Shown here one piece after another: positions 34,531 through 43,445 of a stretch of DNA of 62,696 bases. Under the pieces are notes generated by a model that was not told the origin of the DNA, did not search any database, and saw nothing but the letters and a program-made list of their open reading frames with translations. How positions within the stretch are numbered: the first letter of the stretch is position 1; each line of letters starts with the position of its first letter. The position numbers and the translations under genes are program-made. Source of the stretch: DATCMH01 sp036563505 (lineage in GTDB: Bacteria; Pseudomonadota; Alphaproteobacteria; Rhizobiales; Beijerinckiaceae); assembly GCA_036563505.1 (NCBI GenBank), contig DATCMH010000004.1:1-62696 (forward strand), given 5' to 3'.

Positions 34531-36087
34531 ATGAGCGGGCAGCGTCTCGGGGCCTTGGGCCTCGCCGCACTGGGGCTGATGCTCGGCGCCATCGTGTTGG
34601 TTCTCGGCTTCGATCTCACGCGATCAAAGCCACCATCGCCGGCCGCCGCGCCGGACATGGCCGCGCTGCAGTCGCCAGGCACAGGAACACCGGCGCCAGT
34701 TTGGCAGGGCGACGCGCCTGCCCCGGCCTCGCCGAGCGGTACCGCTTCGCCCCCGGCAGCTGTCTCATCTCAACCGGCCCCGTCGGCTGAAGTTTCTCCC
34801 TCGGCGCCGACGACGGCTGCCCAAAGCCCGAGTGTCGAGGCCCGGGCTCCCGACGCTGCGAAGACGGACACCAAAGCCGCTGCCGCGCCAGTATCCGCCG
34901 CGCCGGCGCCCGCCTTCGACATCGTCCGCGTCGAACCCACGGGCGAGAGCGTCATCGCCGGGCGCGGCGCCGCGGGCGCGACGGTCGAGATGGTGCGCAA
35001 CGGCGAGACCTTCGCCCGGGTCGTCGCCGACACGTCCGGGCTCTTTGCCCTCGTGCCGCCGCCGCTGCCCCCGGGCTCGCACGAGATCGCGCTGCGCACG
35101 ATCGCGCCGGACGGCACGCGGGCGCAGTCCCGCGAGGCGGTCGCGGTCGTGGTCGATCCCGGCCGCAAGAAGCGCCCCCTCGTTGCCATGACCTCGCCGG
35201 ACAAGCCCACCGTCGTCCTCTCGACACCGGAGAGCGGCGAGCCCGCGCCGTCCGTCGCGGCCGCCCCGCAGGCGCCCGCGCCGCGACCCTCGGTCAAGGT
35301 GTCGACGGTCGAGGCCGACGAGGGCCGCCTCGACGTGACCGGGCGCGCCGCGCCGGGCGCCTCGATCCGCCTCTACCTCAACGAGACCCTCGTCGCGCCC
35401 GGTTCTGTCGGCGCCGACGGATCGGTGAGCTTCGTCATTCAGAAGGGCATTCGGCCCGGCGAGTACCGCATCCGCCTCGACGAGGTCGACCCGGTCTCGG
35501 GTGCCGTGCGCTCCCGCGCCGAGGTGCCTTTCACCATGCCCGCGACCGTGGCCCTGCCGGTGCCCCCGGCCGTTCCGGACGCGGCGCGCACGCTCGCCGA
35601 GCGCCAGCCCACGCCGGTCGCTCCGCGCCGCGTGGCTGAGAGCCCCGCTCCGGCACCGGCCGCCGCTCCCACCCCGTCCCGGCCCGCGGCCTCGCCGCCT
35701 GTCGTGAACGCGACGCCCGTGGTTCAAGCCGCGCCCGCGCCGGGCTTATCCGTCCAGGACGCGTCGAGCCAGGCCGCTTCCATTCCCTCGACCCGGGCCG
35801 CCCCGGCGCCGGCCGGAACCGCGGCAGGCACCCAGGTCGCCGCGGCCGGCGGGCCTGCAACGATGCCGTCGCTGGGTCCGAGCCTTGAGCGCGCCGTGGT
35901 CGTGGTGCCGGAAGTGGTCACCGCCATCGTCGCCCGCGGCGACAGCCTGTGGCAGATCAGCCGGCGCACCTACGGGCGGGGCATGCGCTACACGGCGATC
36001 TACACCGCGAACCAGCAGCAGATCCGCGATCCGAAGCGCATCTATCCGGGCCAAGTCTTCGTCCTGCCGGGTTCCGGGCCGAACTGA
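34531..36087 (+). CDS. Membrane-anchored LysM protein with bacterial Ig-like segments
   Basis: 518 residues. An N-terminal signal anchor (LGALGLAALGLMLGAIVLVL) is followed by a long Pro/Ala-rich linker. Two Ig/beta-sandwich-like segments occur at about 130-210 (IAGRGAAGATVEMVRNGETF) and 255-335 (VTGRAAPGASIRLYLNETLV). The C-terminal LysM domain (about 465-515) contains VARGDSLWQISRRTYGRGMR and YPGQVFVLPGS. It probably binds peptidoglycan in the periplasm. AAGGGGAAG lies just before the ATG. The 125-bp gap to the divergent LOG gene must hold promoters for both. Confidence 0.85.
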   Translation: MSGQRLGALGLAALGLMLGAIVLVLGFDLTRSKPPSPAAAPDMAALQSPGTGTPAPVWQGDAPAPASPSGTASPPAAVSSQPAPSAEVSPSAPTTAAQSPSVEARAPDAAKTDTKAAAAPVSAAPAPAFDIVRVEPTGESVIAGRGAAGATVEMVRNGETFARVVADTSGLFALVPPPLPPGSHEIALRTIAPDGTRAQSREAVAVVVDPGRKKRPLVAMTSPDKPTVVLSTPESGEPAPSVAAAPQAPAPRPSVKVSTVEADEGRLDVTGRAAPGASIRLYLNETLVAPGSVGADGSVSFVIQKGIRPGEYRIRLDEVDPVSGAVRSRAEVPFTMPATVALPVPPAVPDAARTLAERQPTPVAPRRVAESPAPAPAAAPTPSRPAASPPVVNATPVVQAAPAPGLSVQDASSQAASIPSTRAAPAPAGTAAGTQVAAAGGPATMPSLGPSLERAVVVVPEVVTAIVARGDSLWQISRRTYGRGMRYTAIYTANQQQIRDPKRIYPGQVFVLPGSGPN

Positions 36088-36164
36088 GAACAATCCTCTC
36101 TTCGGGATGCGGGGATCGGGGAAAGCGCCTATATGCGGCGCAACTCCTCACCGGATCCCCGTGA

Positions 36165-38084
36165 ATGGCCTCTGTTCCCCCAGTCCCGGCAGCGGCCGCC
36201 TCCGCCGCCGAGAGTCCCGGCTTCGTTCAAACCTTCCGCAAGCTCTGGCCCTATCTTTGGCCGCAGGGCCGGCCTGACCTTCTCAGACGCGTCTTCCTGG
36301 CCTTCGGCCTGCTTCTCCTCGCCAAGCTCGTCACCGTCGTCACGCCCTTCACGTTCAAGTGGGCGACGGACGCCCTCGTGGCCATCACGAGCCCGGGCGC
36401 CGGCGCCGAGGAGCGGGCGACGGCCGGCTCCTGGCTGTGGCGGGCGCCGATCCTGCTGACGGTCCTCTACGGTACGACGCGCATCCTGATGGCGCTCCTG
36501 ACGCAGGCGCGCGACGGCCTCTTCGCCAAGGTCGCGATGAACGCCGTGCGCCGGCTCGCGCTCCAGACCTTCGAGCATATGCACCGCCTCTCGCTGCGCT
36601 TTCACCTCGAGCGCAAGACGGGCGGCCTCACCCGCGTGTTGGAGCGCGGCCGCAACGGCATCGAGGAGCTCTCGCGCCTCTTCGTCCTGCAGCTCATCCC
36701 GACCATCATCGAGTTCGCCCTGGTGCTCGGCATCCTCGCCTACCAGTTCGACTGGCTCTACTCCGTCGTGGTGCTGGCGATGGTCGCGGTCTACCTCGCC
36801 TACACCTACAAGGCGACGGAGTGGCGGATCTCGATCCGCAAACGGATGAACGAGTCCGACACCGACGCGAACACGAAGGCCGTCGACTCGCTCCTCAACT
36901 ATGAGACCGTGAAGTATTTCGGCGCCGAGCGGCGCGAGACCGAGCGCTACGACCGCTCCATGGCCCGCTACGAGCGCGCCTCGACGGAAACCTACACCTC
37001 GCTCGCCGTGCTCAACGCCGGTCAGGCGGCGATCTTTACCGCCGGCATGACGATCGTAATGATCCTCGCCGTGCGCGACATCACGGCGGGGCGAACCTCC
37101 ATCGGCAGCTTCGTTCTCGTCAACGCGATGCTGGTGCAGCTCTACATCCCCTTGAACTTCATGGGGATGCTTTACCGCGAGATCAAACAGGCGCTCATCG
37201 ACATCGACGACATGTTCCGCATCCTGGAGCGCAACCCGGAGATCGAGGACCGGCCCGGCGCCGAGCCGCTCACGGTGCGCGAGGGCACGGTGCGCTTCGA
37301 GGACGTTCACTTCAGCTACATCCCGGAGCGGACCATCCTGAAAGGCGTCAGCTTCGAGGTGCCGGCCGGCAAGACGGTGGCGATCGTCGGACCCTCCGGC
37401 GCCGGCAAGTCGACGATCTCGCGCCTGCTCTTTCGTTTCTATGAGCCGACGAGCGGGCGCATCCTGATCGATGGGCAGGACATCCGCGAGGTCACGCAGG
37501 GGAGCTTGCGCGCGGCCATCGGCATGGTCCCGCAGGACACCGTGCTCTTCAACGACACTCTCGGCTACAACGTCCAGTACGGTCGCTGGGACGCCTCCGA
37601 CTCGGAGATGCGGGAAGCGGCGCGCCTCGCCCAGATCGACCGCTTCATCGAAGTGCTGCCCGAGGGCTACGACACGCCGGTCGGCGAGCGCGGCCTGAAA
37701 CTGTCGGGCGGCGAGAAGCAGCGCGTCGCCATCGCCCGCACGATCCTCAAAGGTCCGCCGATCCTCGTTCTCGACGAGGCTACTTCAGCGCTCGACACCT
37801 TCACCGAGAAGGAGATCCAGGACGCCCTGGACCGCGTCAGCCGCGGCCGCACGACGCTTGTCATCGCCCACCGCCTCTCGACCGTGATCGGCGCCGACGA
37901 GATCATCGTCCTCGATCAGGGCGTCGTGGTCGAGCGCGGCACGCATACGGGGCTTTTGTCGCAAGGGGGCGTCTACGCCGCGATGTGGAACCGCCAGCGC
38001 GAGGCGGACGCCGCGCGCGAGACCTTGCAGCGCGCACAGGCCGCAGAGACGGCGCCGTCGCACCGGGTGAGCGTGGGGGTGTAG
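36165..38084 (+). CDS. ATM1/HMT1-type ABC exporter (fused permease-ATPase)
   Basis: 639 residues. A six-helix exporter domain (about 45-330) is fused to an ATPase domain (about 370-610) with Walker A IVGPSGAGKSTISRLLFRFY, signature KLSGGEKQRVAIARTILKGP and Walker B PILVLDEATSALD. The family-typical NYETVKYFGAERRETERYDR lies in the second intracellular loop. Members export glutathione- or sulfur-containing compounds related to Fe/S and heavy-metal homeostasis. The substrate here is inferred from family. A palindromic repeat follows the stop. Confidence 0.9.
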   Translation: MASVPPVPAAAASAAESPGFVQTFRKLWPYLWPQGRPDLLRRVFLAFGLLLLAKLVTVVTPFTFKWATDALVAITSPGAGAEERATAGSWLWRAPILLTVLYGTTRILMALLTQARDGLFAKVAMNAVRRLALQTFEHMHRLSLRFHLERKTGGLTRVLERGRNGIEELSRLFVLQLIPTIIEFALVLGILAYQFDWLYSVVVLAMVAVYLAYTYKATEWRISIRKRMNESDTDANTKAVDSLLNYETVKYFGAERRETERYDRSMARYERASTETYTSLAVLNAGQAAIFTAGMTIVMILAVRDITAGRTSIGSFVLVNAMLVQLYIPLNFMGMLYREIKQALIDIDDMFRILERNPEIEDRPGAEPLTVREGTVRFEDVHFSYIPERTILKGVSFEVPAGKTVAIVGPSGAGKSTISRLLFRFYEPTSGRILIDGQDIREVTQGSLRAAIGMVPQDTVLFNDTLGYNVQYGRWDASDSEMREAARLAQIDRFIEVLPEGYDTPVGERGLKLSGGEKQRVAIARTILKGPPILVLDEATSALDTFTEKEIQDALDRVSRGRTTLVIAHRLSTVIGADEIIVLDQGVVVERGTHTGLLSQGGVYAAMWNRQREADAARETLQRAQAAETAPSHRVSVGV

Positions 38085-38091
38085 CGAAACG

Positions 38092-38272
38092 CGGCGTCGC
38101 TTCGCGACGAGATGCTGTGCTGGATCCCCTTCCCCTGCGCCCTGTCGGGCTCCGGCCGGGGATGACAGCGGACACGGCTCAGAAGAACCCCCACTGTCAT
38201 CCCCGGCCGGAGGCGGCTTGTCCGCCGGAGGGGAAGGGGATCCAGCACAACGTCTCGCGCCGATAGGCGCTC
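38092..38272. repeat. 181-bp palindromic repeat, copy B (first copy at 203)
   Basis: Near-identical to 203-383, including both terminal arms (GTGCTGGATCCCCTTCCCCT and its complement) and the sequence beyond them (CGCCGATAGGCGCT). Differences are few: TCGCT versus TCGCTG near the left edge, ATGCTG versus ACGTTG, and TCCGCCGG versus TCCCCCGG. It starts eight bases after the ABC exporter stop and ends about 57 bases before psd. It lies in the same orientation as copy A, although near-palindromic symmetry makes orientation weakly defined. Confidence 0.88.
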
Positions 38273-38328
38273 AACCTTCTCAATCCCTCCTGTTTCACCC
38301 TTGCGCCACCTGCGCTAAGTCACGGGCC

Positions 38329-39030
38329 ATGACCGACATCCTCGAATCCATCCGCCGCCTGATGACGCCCATCCACAAGGAGGGCTACCCGTTCATCATC
38401 ATCGCCGCCATCGCGGCGCTGCTGCTCGGGCAGTGGGTCGAGCCCCTGGGCTGGATCCTGGCGATCATCACGCTGTGGATCTGCTACTTCTTCCGCGACC
38501 CCGAGCGCACGACGCCGATCCGCGACGGTCTCGTCGTCTCGCCGGCCGACGGGCGTGTGAACCTCATCACCACCGCCGTGCCGCCGCCCGAGACCGGGCT
38601 GCCGCCTGAGCCGATGGCGCGGGTCTCGGTCTTCATGAACGTCTTCGATTGTCACGTGAACCGCGCGCCCGTCACCGGGCGCATCGCCAAGATCGTCTAC
38701 ACCCCTGGGCTCTTCCTCAACGCCGAGCTCGACAAGGCGAGCGAGGACAACGAGCGCTCGGCGATGGTGATCGAGAGCGGCGGCACCCTCGTCGGGGTGG
38801 TCCAGATCGCAGGCCTCGTGGCGCGTCGCATCGTCGGCTTCGTGCGCGAGGGCGACACGATCGGCACCGGCGAGCGCTTCGGCCTCATCCGCTTCGGTTC
38901 GCGCGTCGACGTCTACCTGCCGATCACCACCCAGATCCTCGTCGGCGTCGGCCAGACGGCGGTGGCGGGCGAGACGGTGCTCGCCGACCTCAAGGCCAAC
39001 GAGCCCCCGCGCCAGTACCGGCGCCAATGA
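38329..39030 (+). CDS. psd: Phosphatidylserine decarboxylase proenzyme (short form)
   Basis: Makes phosphatidylethanolamine from phosphatidylserine at the inner membrane. The ATG at 38329 gives 233 residues, the length of the short class. Two N-terminal hydrophobic segments (YPFIIIAAIAALLLG, LGWILAIITLWICYFF) are followed by VSPADGRV and FMNVFDCHVNRAPVTG. The self-cleavage site that generates the pyruvoyl group is the Gly-Ser in GLIRFGSRVDVYLP. Its stop overlaps a possible start of pssA, and the two enzymes act in sequence. Confidence 0.94.
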   Translation: MTDILESIRRLMTPIHKEGYPFIIIAAIAALLLGQWVEPLGWILAIITLWICYFFRDPERTTPIRDGLVVSPADGRVNLITTAVPPPETGLPPEPMARVSVFMNVFDCHVNRAPVTGRIAKIVYTPGLFLNAELDKASEDNERSAMVIESGGTLVGVVQIAGLVARRIVGFVREGDTIGTGERFGLIRFGSRVDVYLPITTQILVGVGQTAVAGETVLADLKANEPPRQYRRQ

Positions 39031-39050
39031 ACCCCGGCGGAGGACCCCCG

Positions 39051-39890
39051 ATGAGCGAGCTCTTCCCGCCCTTCGCCCCTGATCCGCTCGAGCCGCGCCG
39101 GCGCCTATTCAAGCCGGTGCCGTTTCGCGTCATCGCGCCGAACCTCATCACTTTGATGGCCTTGTGCCTCGGGCTCACGGCGATCCGCCTCGCTTACGAG
39201 GGGCGCTTCGAGCCGGCGGTGCTCGCCATCGTGGTCGCTGCGGTACTCGACGGGGTCGACGGCCGGGTGGCGCGGCTGCTCAAAGGCACGTCGCGCTTCG
39301 GAGCCGAACTCGACTCGCTGTCCGACTTCCTGAACTTCGGCGTCGCCCCGGCGCTCCTCCTCTACAGCTTCGTGCTGCACGACCTGCGCTCGCTCGGCTG
39401 GATCGCGGCGCTTGTCTTCGCCATCGCGATGTCGCTCCGCCTCGCGCGCTTCAACGTGATGCTCGACGATCCGAACCGGCCGGAATGGAAGAAGGACTTC
39501 TTCGTCGGCGTGCCGGCGCCTGCGGGCGCCATGACCGTGCTGCTGCCGCTCTACCTGCACTTTCTCGACGTGCCCAAAGGCTCCGCGACGGCGCCGCTCA
39601 CCCTCGTCTACGTGGTGGTGATCGCCCTTCTCGTGGTCTCGACCCTGCCGACCTATTCCGGCAAGACCATGGGCAAGCGGGTGCCGCGCCATTGGGTGCT
39701 GCCGATCTTCGTGATCACCGCGGCCTTCTTCGGCCTTCTCGTGAGCTTCCCCTTCGCCATGCTCGCGGGCATCAGCGTCGTCTACCTCGCCGCGATCCCG
39801 TTCACGATCGCCCGCTACCGGGCGCTGGAGCGGGCGGGCGGCCCGGCTGCGCCAAGTCCGGCCGAGGGGAGCGCTCCCGATCTGCCTTGA
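39051..39890 (+). CDS. pssA: CDP-diacylglycerol-serine O-phosphatidyltransferase
   Basis: Makes phosphatidylserine, the substrate of Psd. The product has 279 residues and about eight membrane helices. The CDP-alcohol phosphotransferase motif D-G-x2-A-R-x8-G-x3-D-x3-D is visible in DGVDGRVARLLKGTSRFGAE plus LDSLSD at about residues 65-90. The ATG at 39051 has GGAGG eight bases upstream. An ATG at 39027 that overlaps the psd stop is a possible alternative adding eight residues. The psd-pssA order is typical. Confidence 0.93.
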   Translation: MSELFPPFAPDPLEPRRRLFKPVPFRVIAPNLITLMALCLGLTAIRLAYEGRFEPAVLAIVVAAVLDGVDGRVARLLKGTSRFGAELDSLSDFLNFGVAPALLLYSFVLHDLRSLGWIAALVFAIAMSLRLARFNVMLDDPNRPEWKKDFFVGVPAPAGAMTVLLPLYLHFLDVPKGSATAPLTLVYVVVIALLVVSTLPTYSGKTMGKRVPRHWVLPIFVITAAFFGLLVSFPFAMLAGISVVYLAAIPFTIARYRALERAGGPAAPSPAEGSAPDLP

Positions 39891-39902
39891 CGGCGCGGTC
39901 CG

Positions 39903-40274
39903 TCAAGCCCCTTTGCGGCGCTTGGCGGAGAGGCGGCCGGCATTCGCCTTCGCGCGCCGCCGGGTCGGGTGCGCCGCCTTGGTCATGACGCGCAGCATGT
40001 CGTCCGCCAGGCCGGCCGGCGTCGGGGGGCGGAAGGCGGAGCGGATCATCGTCGCCTGCCACTCGGCCGCCCCCGCGGCCGCGCCCTCGAAGGCCGCCGC
40101 GACCTTCTCCGCGCAGGCCCGATTCCATTCCGCCAGCGCGGCGCCCGACGGCGCGACGAGGCAGCCGAAAAACAGGGGCAGCCGGGCCGCGATGGTAACG
40201 CCGCAATGCGCGGCGGATTCCTGCGCCTCGACGACGGCGCGGGACCAGGATTGCGAAAAGGCGCGGGCGCTCAT
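39903..40274 (-). CDS. Small basic hypothetical protein
   Basis: 123 residues starting at the ATG at 40274. The body is an Ala-rich helical stretch (AEWNRACAEKVAAAFEGAAA), and the C-terminus is strongly basic (TRRRAKANAGRLSAKRRKGA), reminiscent of phasin-like or nucleic-acid-associated proteins. No catalytic motif is visible. It converges on pssA with a 12-base gap and diverges from maf. I cannot assign a function. Confidence 0.6.
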   Translation of the reverse strand: MSARAFSQSWSRAVVEAQESAAHCGVTIAARLPLFFGCLVAPSGAALAEWNRACAEKVAAAFEGAAAGAAEWQATMIRSAFRPPTPAGLADDMLRVMTKAAHPTRRRAKANAGRLSAKRRKGA

Positions 40275-40389
40275 GGGGTGATCCTTGGTTCGGGTCCGGC
40301 CCGCGTCGGGTCTCGCCCAGAATACCTCTCGCATGGGCCGTCGCCAGGGTTTATCTCAGGCGCGACGAATTTCATCCACGGAGCGGTGC

Positions 40390-41040
40390 TTGGCGTCCTC
40401 GATCGATTCCGCGTCGCCTGACTGGCGCCCGAGACTTGTCCTGGCCTCGGCCTCGCCGCGCCGCCTCGCTTTGCTGCAGCAGGCCGGGCTCGAACCGGAC
40501 GCGCTTCTTCCCGCCGACATCGACGAGACGCCGCTCAAGGGCGAGACGCCCCGCGAGCTGGCACGCCGGGTCGCCCGCGCCAAGGCGGAGGTTGCCCGCC
40601 GCACGGCGCGCACCCGCGAGGAGGTGCGGGAGGCCTACATCCTTTCCGCTGACACCGTCGTCGCGGTCGGGCGCCGCGTGCTGCCGAAGGCCGAGGTGGT
40701 GGACGAAGCCGCCGCTTGCCTCAGGCTCCTCTCCGGCCGCACGCACCGCGTCTACACGGCGGTCTGCCTCGTGACGCCCCGGGACGCCGTGCGCGAGCGC
40801 CTCGTCGAGACCCGGGTGCGCTTTAAGCGCCTCTCCCGCGAGGACGTCGAGCGCTATCTCGCCTCCGGCGAATGGCGCGGTAAGGCGGGCGGCTACGCGA
40901 TCCAGGGGCTCGCCGGCACCTTCGTGGTCAAGCTCGTCGGTTCCTATCCGAACGTGGTCGGCCTGCCGCTCTACGAGACGGTGTCGCTCCTCGACGGCGA
41001 GGGCTTTCCCGTGCGCTTCACCTGGCTCAACGCGGCGTGA
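40390..41040 (+). CDS. maf: Maf family nucleotide pyrophosphatase
   Basis: Hydrolyses non-canonical or excess nucleoside triphosphates. The N-terminal signature LVLASASPRRLALLQQAGLE and the catalytic segment YILSADTVVAVGRRVLPKAE are typical, as is KAGGYAIQGLAGTFV near the C-terminus. I chose a TTG start at 40390 because GGAG lies six bases before it and it gives about 216 residues. An earlier start at 40285 would add 35 residues with no family similarity. A zinc-ribbon YacG gene follows after seven bases. Confidence 0.88.
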   Translation: MASSIDSASPDWRPRLVLASASPRRLALLQQAGLEPDALLPADIDETPLKGETPRELARRVARAKAEVARRTARTREEVREAYILSADTVVAVGRRVLPKAEVVDEAAACLRLLSGRTHRVYTAVCLVTPRDAVRERLVETRVRFKRLSREDVERYLASGEWRGKAGGYAIQGLAGTFVVKLVGSYPNVVGLPLYETVSLLDGEGFPVRFTWLNAA

Positions 41041-41047
41041 GGCGGCG

Positions 41048-41251
41048 GTGACCGGCGCGAACGACAACGGTGAGACGGTCGCGGGCGGGGGCTGCCCGAT
41101 CTGCGGCAAGCCGACGAATCCCGCCGCTCGGCCGTTCTGCTCCAAGCGCTGCGCCGACGTGGACCTCCAGCGCTGGCTGTCGGGCCGCTACGTGATCCCG
41201 GTCGCCGACGAGCCCGAGGAGCCGTCGGACGACGAGGAACGCGAGAGATAA
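41048..41251 (+). CDS. yacG: DNA gyrase inhibitor / zinc-ribbon protein YacG
   Basis: 67 residues with a GTG start. GCPICGKPTN and FCSKRCADVDLQRWLSGRY give the Cys-x2-Cys...Cys-x3-Cys zinc site and the DLxxWL motif of YacG, which binds gyrase subunit B in E. coli. The C-terminal tail is acidic (EPEEPSDDEERER). It is probably transcribed with maf. Confidence 0.9.
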   Translation: MTGANDNGETVAGGGCPICGKPTNPAARPFCSKRCADVDLQRWLSGRYVIPVADEPEEPSDDEERER

Positions 41252-41269
41252 TTTGCCGCGCCAGGGCGC

Positions 41270-41298
41270 TGGACAGGCGCGCCGCGCGCCACTATACA
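41270..41298 (+). promoter_or_regulatory. Sigma-70-type promoter for tRNA-Phe
   Basis: TGGACA at 41270-41275, exactly 17 bases, then TATACA at 41293-41298 form a strong housekeeping promoter. Transcription would begin near 41305, about 43 bases before the tRNA. Confidence 0.7.
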
Positions 41299-41347
41299 CC
41301 CGGCTCCGACCGCGACGCGGCTCCTCGAGGGCCGTGGACGGGCCGGC

Positions 41348-41423
41348 GCCCAGGTAGCTCAGTTGGTAGAGCATGCGACTGAAAATCGCAGTGTCGGTGG
41401 TTCGATTCCGCCCCTGGGCACCA
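41348..41423 (+). tRNA. tRNA-Phe (GAA)
   Basis: The acceptor stem GCCCAGG pairs with CCTGGGC, the D-arm is AGCTCAGTTGGTAGAGC, the anticodon is GAA within GACTGAAAATC, and the T-arm is GGTTCGATTCC. The discriminator base is A and the CCA end is encoded. The length with CCA is 76 bases. Confidence 0.97.
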
Positions 41424-41460
41424 TCTTTCTCCGCCTGAGGCCCCGGATGGGCGGCCCGCG

Positions 41461-42327
41461 ATGACCGCCGTCCTCCCGCTCAGCGTTTTCATCATCGCCC
41501 GCAACGAGGCCGATCGGATCGGCGAGACGATCCGGGCGATCCGCGACATCTCGGACGACGTCGTCCTCGTGGATTCCGGCTCGACCGACGGCACGCAGGA
41601 TGTTGCCGCGCGCTTAGGCGCCCGCGTGATCCATCATGACTGGCCGGGCTACGGGCCGCAGAAGCGCTTCGCCGAGGAACAGTGCCGCCACCCTTGGGTG
41701 CTCAACGTCGACGCCGACGAGGTCATCCCGCCGGGGCTCAAGGCGGAGATCCGGCGCCTCTTCGCCGCCGGCGAGCCCGACCGCGACGCTTACAAGCTCG
41801 GCATCGCGGAGATCTTTCCCGGTGAGGAGAAGCCGCATCCCTGGGCCTACACGCTCTGGCCCGTGCGACTCTATCGGCTGAGCCACGGCCGCTACTCGCC
41901 CTCCCTCGTCCACGACCGGGTCGACCTCGAGCCCGGGGCCCGGGTCGGGCGGCTGAAGGGCGTCATCCACCATTTCTCGGTGCGGTCGCTGGGCGACCAG
42001 ATCGACAAGCTCAACCGCTATTCCGACCAGCAGGCGCATGATCTCGACCTGCGCGGCGTGTCGATTCCCACTTGGCGCGTCTTCGTCGAGTTTCCGGCTG
42101 CTTTCCTCAAGGCCTATATCGGCCGCCGCCACCTCGTGCGTGGCACCTATGGTTTTCTCACCGCCATGAACTACGCCATCTCGCGGCACCTGCGGATTGC
42201 CAAGCACGTCGAGCGCCGGCGTCTCGAGAGTGTGCGCGGACGCCGGTCACTCAGCCCGAACGCCCCCGCCGATCTGGCCCTCCGCCCGGCCCGCTCCGAT
42301 ATTGACCCGACCTCCTCATCCCCCTAG
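41461..42327 (+). CDS. Family 2 glycosyltransferase (WaaE/KdtX-like)
   Basis: 288 residues. The GT-A fold starts PLSVFIIARNEADRIGETIR. Acidic motifs are VLVDSGSTDGTQDVAARLGA and VLNVDADEVIPPGLKAEI (the DxD-type metal site). This arrangement is typical of lipopolysaccharide-core glycosyltransferases of the WaaE/KdtX type. The C-terminal stretch (AAFLKAYIGRRHLVRGTYGF) could associate with the membrane. It sits between two tRNA genes. Confidence 0.85.
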   Translation: MTAVLPLSVFIIARNEADRIGETIRAIRDISDDVVLVDSGSTDGTQDVAARLGARVIHHDWPGYGPQKRFAEEQCRHPWVLNVDADEVIPPGLKAEIRRLFAAGEPDRDAYKLGIAEIFPGEEKPHPWAYTLWPVRLYRLSHGRYSPSLVHDRVDLEPGARVGRLKGVIHHFSVRSLGDQIDKLNRYSDQQAHDLDLRGVSIPTWRVFVEFPAAFLKAYIGRRHLVRGTYGFLTAMNYAISRHLRIAKHVERRRLESVRGRRSLSPNAPADLALRPARSDIDPTSSSP

Positions 42328-42339
42328 GAGAGGAGCACC

Positions 42340-42431
42340 GGAGACGTGGCCGAGCGGCTGAAGGCACTCGTTTGCTAAATGAGCAGGCCTCGAAAGGGGC
42401 CTCGAGGGTTCGAATCCCTCCGTCTCCGCCA
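42340..42431 (+). tRNA. tRNA-Ser (GCU)
   Basis: The acceptor stem GGAGACG pairs with CGTCTCC. The anticodon is GCT within TTTGCTAAAT, followed by a long variable arm (GCAGGCCTCGAAAGGGGCCT) and the T-arm GGGTTCGAATCCC. CCA is encoded and the length is 92 bases. The gene-poor, integrase-bearing stretch begins immediately downstream, making this the likely insertion point of the accessory region. Confidence 0.96.
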
Positions 42432-43149
42432 TCTAAACGCTATAAGGTCTTGCGCCGCGGGGCTTTTCTCGCCGATGCGATGCATGTTCCCTACGTTCTT
42501 CCCCACTGCCCGGCGCAACTCGTAACCGCGACAGCGTTGTACGGCGCGAGGACGAGGGTTCGATCGTCACGCCCACGCACTGGCCGTACCCTCAGCTGGA
42601 CGCCGGGGCAAAGACGCTCGCGCTGCCAGTCCCCCTCGGCAGCGACGTGTCCTGAGGCGCTTCTTCCCATTCTCGCCTAGTTTAGTGCGACCCCAGTCGG
42701 ACGCTGGATGCCGCAGCCGAGCGCGAAGGGCTTCGAAGGTCTGACGCCACTTCAGCTCGGTCCTCCTGAGCGCTCGCCCCATCGCCTCTTCGGACTCTCA
42801 TCCATGCTCTCAACGACGCACCGTCGGCCGAGGGGAGCCGATGCACCTCGATGGCATCTTCTGGGTTCGACACAAGTGCCCTCTCCCTCGGTGTTCGAGG
42901 GACATGCTGCCGTTTATGTGGGGCAGAGATCCCCTGTCCCAGTGTCCCACGCACAGGGCGCAGGACTGGGGGACAGATGCTCGTCTCGTGCCGATGAGCA
43001 ACGGACTGGCCTGAAGTGCCGAGAATGCTTGGCTACCGAGCCTGGGCAGGCAAGGGGAACGGCTCGCTCTTCGAATGACCGATTCTGGCCGGAAGCGGCC
43101 CGGCGGCTTTCGGGTGGTTACAAGGTCGAAGCGGACGTTCAAAGGCGTC
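42432..43149. other. Gene-poor junction region beyond tRNA-Ser
   Basis: I see no convincing gene here. Open frames on both strands lack ribosome sites and family features. An imperfect inverted repeat at 42935-42977 has CTGTCCCAGTGTCCC on its left arm and GGACTGGGGGACAG on its right, related to the perfect hairpin at 50034-50076. The segment around 43080-43110 (TTCTGGCCGGAAGCGGCC) has the look of decayed intergenic sequence. It probably represents degraded mobile DNA. Confidence 0.55.
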
Positions 43150-43292
43150 GCCGAAGTGAATGACTTGCGGCCGTTGTCGCGGACCTGCAGCCCGAAGCCG
43201 ATCACCTCGTCGTCTTAGCAGATGGGGCTCTTCCTGCCCTCGGCCGTCGCGCCCTTGGCGAACCGCTCCGTCAAGGCCACCTGCCTTGCCAT
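43150..43292 (-). pseudogene. N-terminal remnant of a tyrosine integrase
   Basis: Read from the ATG at 43292, the frame gives ARQVALTERFAKGATAEGRK, then SPIC, a TAA stop (43215-43217), then DDEVIGFGLQVRDNGRKSFT. This closely resembles the Arm-DNA-binding N-terminus of phage-type integrases, where the stop position normally holds an aromatic residue. After that the similarity ends abruptly, so the catalytic domain is missing. It lies about 0.7 kb from tRNA-Ser, a classic integrase target. Confidence 0.65.
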
Positions 43293-43445
43293 CGCACTCA
43301 CCCTGTCCGTTGCCGACGAGACTGAGGCGCCAGCCCGCAGCGACAGCAAGATGCTCTCGGGCAACTCCGGGCGGAGAGGCGGGAACGGGCGGAACCGGGC
43401 GGGAGCACCACGTCCAGCGATGGTCCACGCTCCGTGCGCCCCGCG

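Noticed and set aside
42708..43163. 151-codon plus-strand frame in the junction region
   Set aside because: No ribosome site, mixed composition, and it runs antisense to the edge of the integrase remnant; more likely chance.
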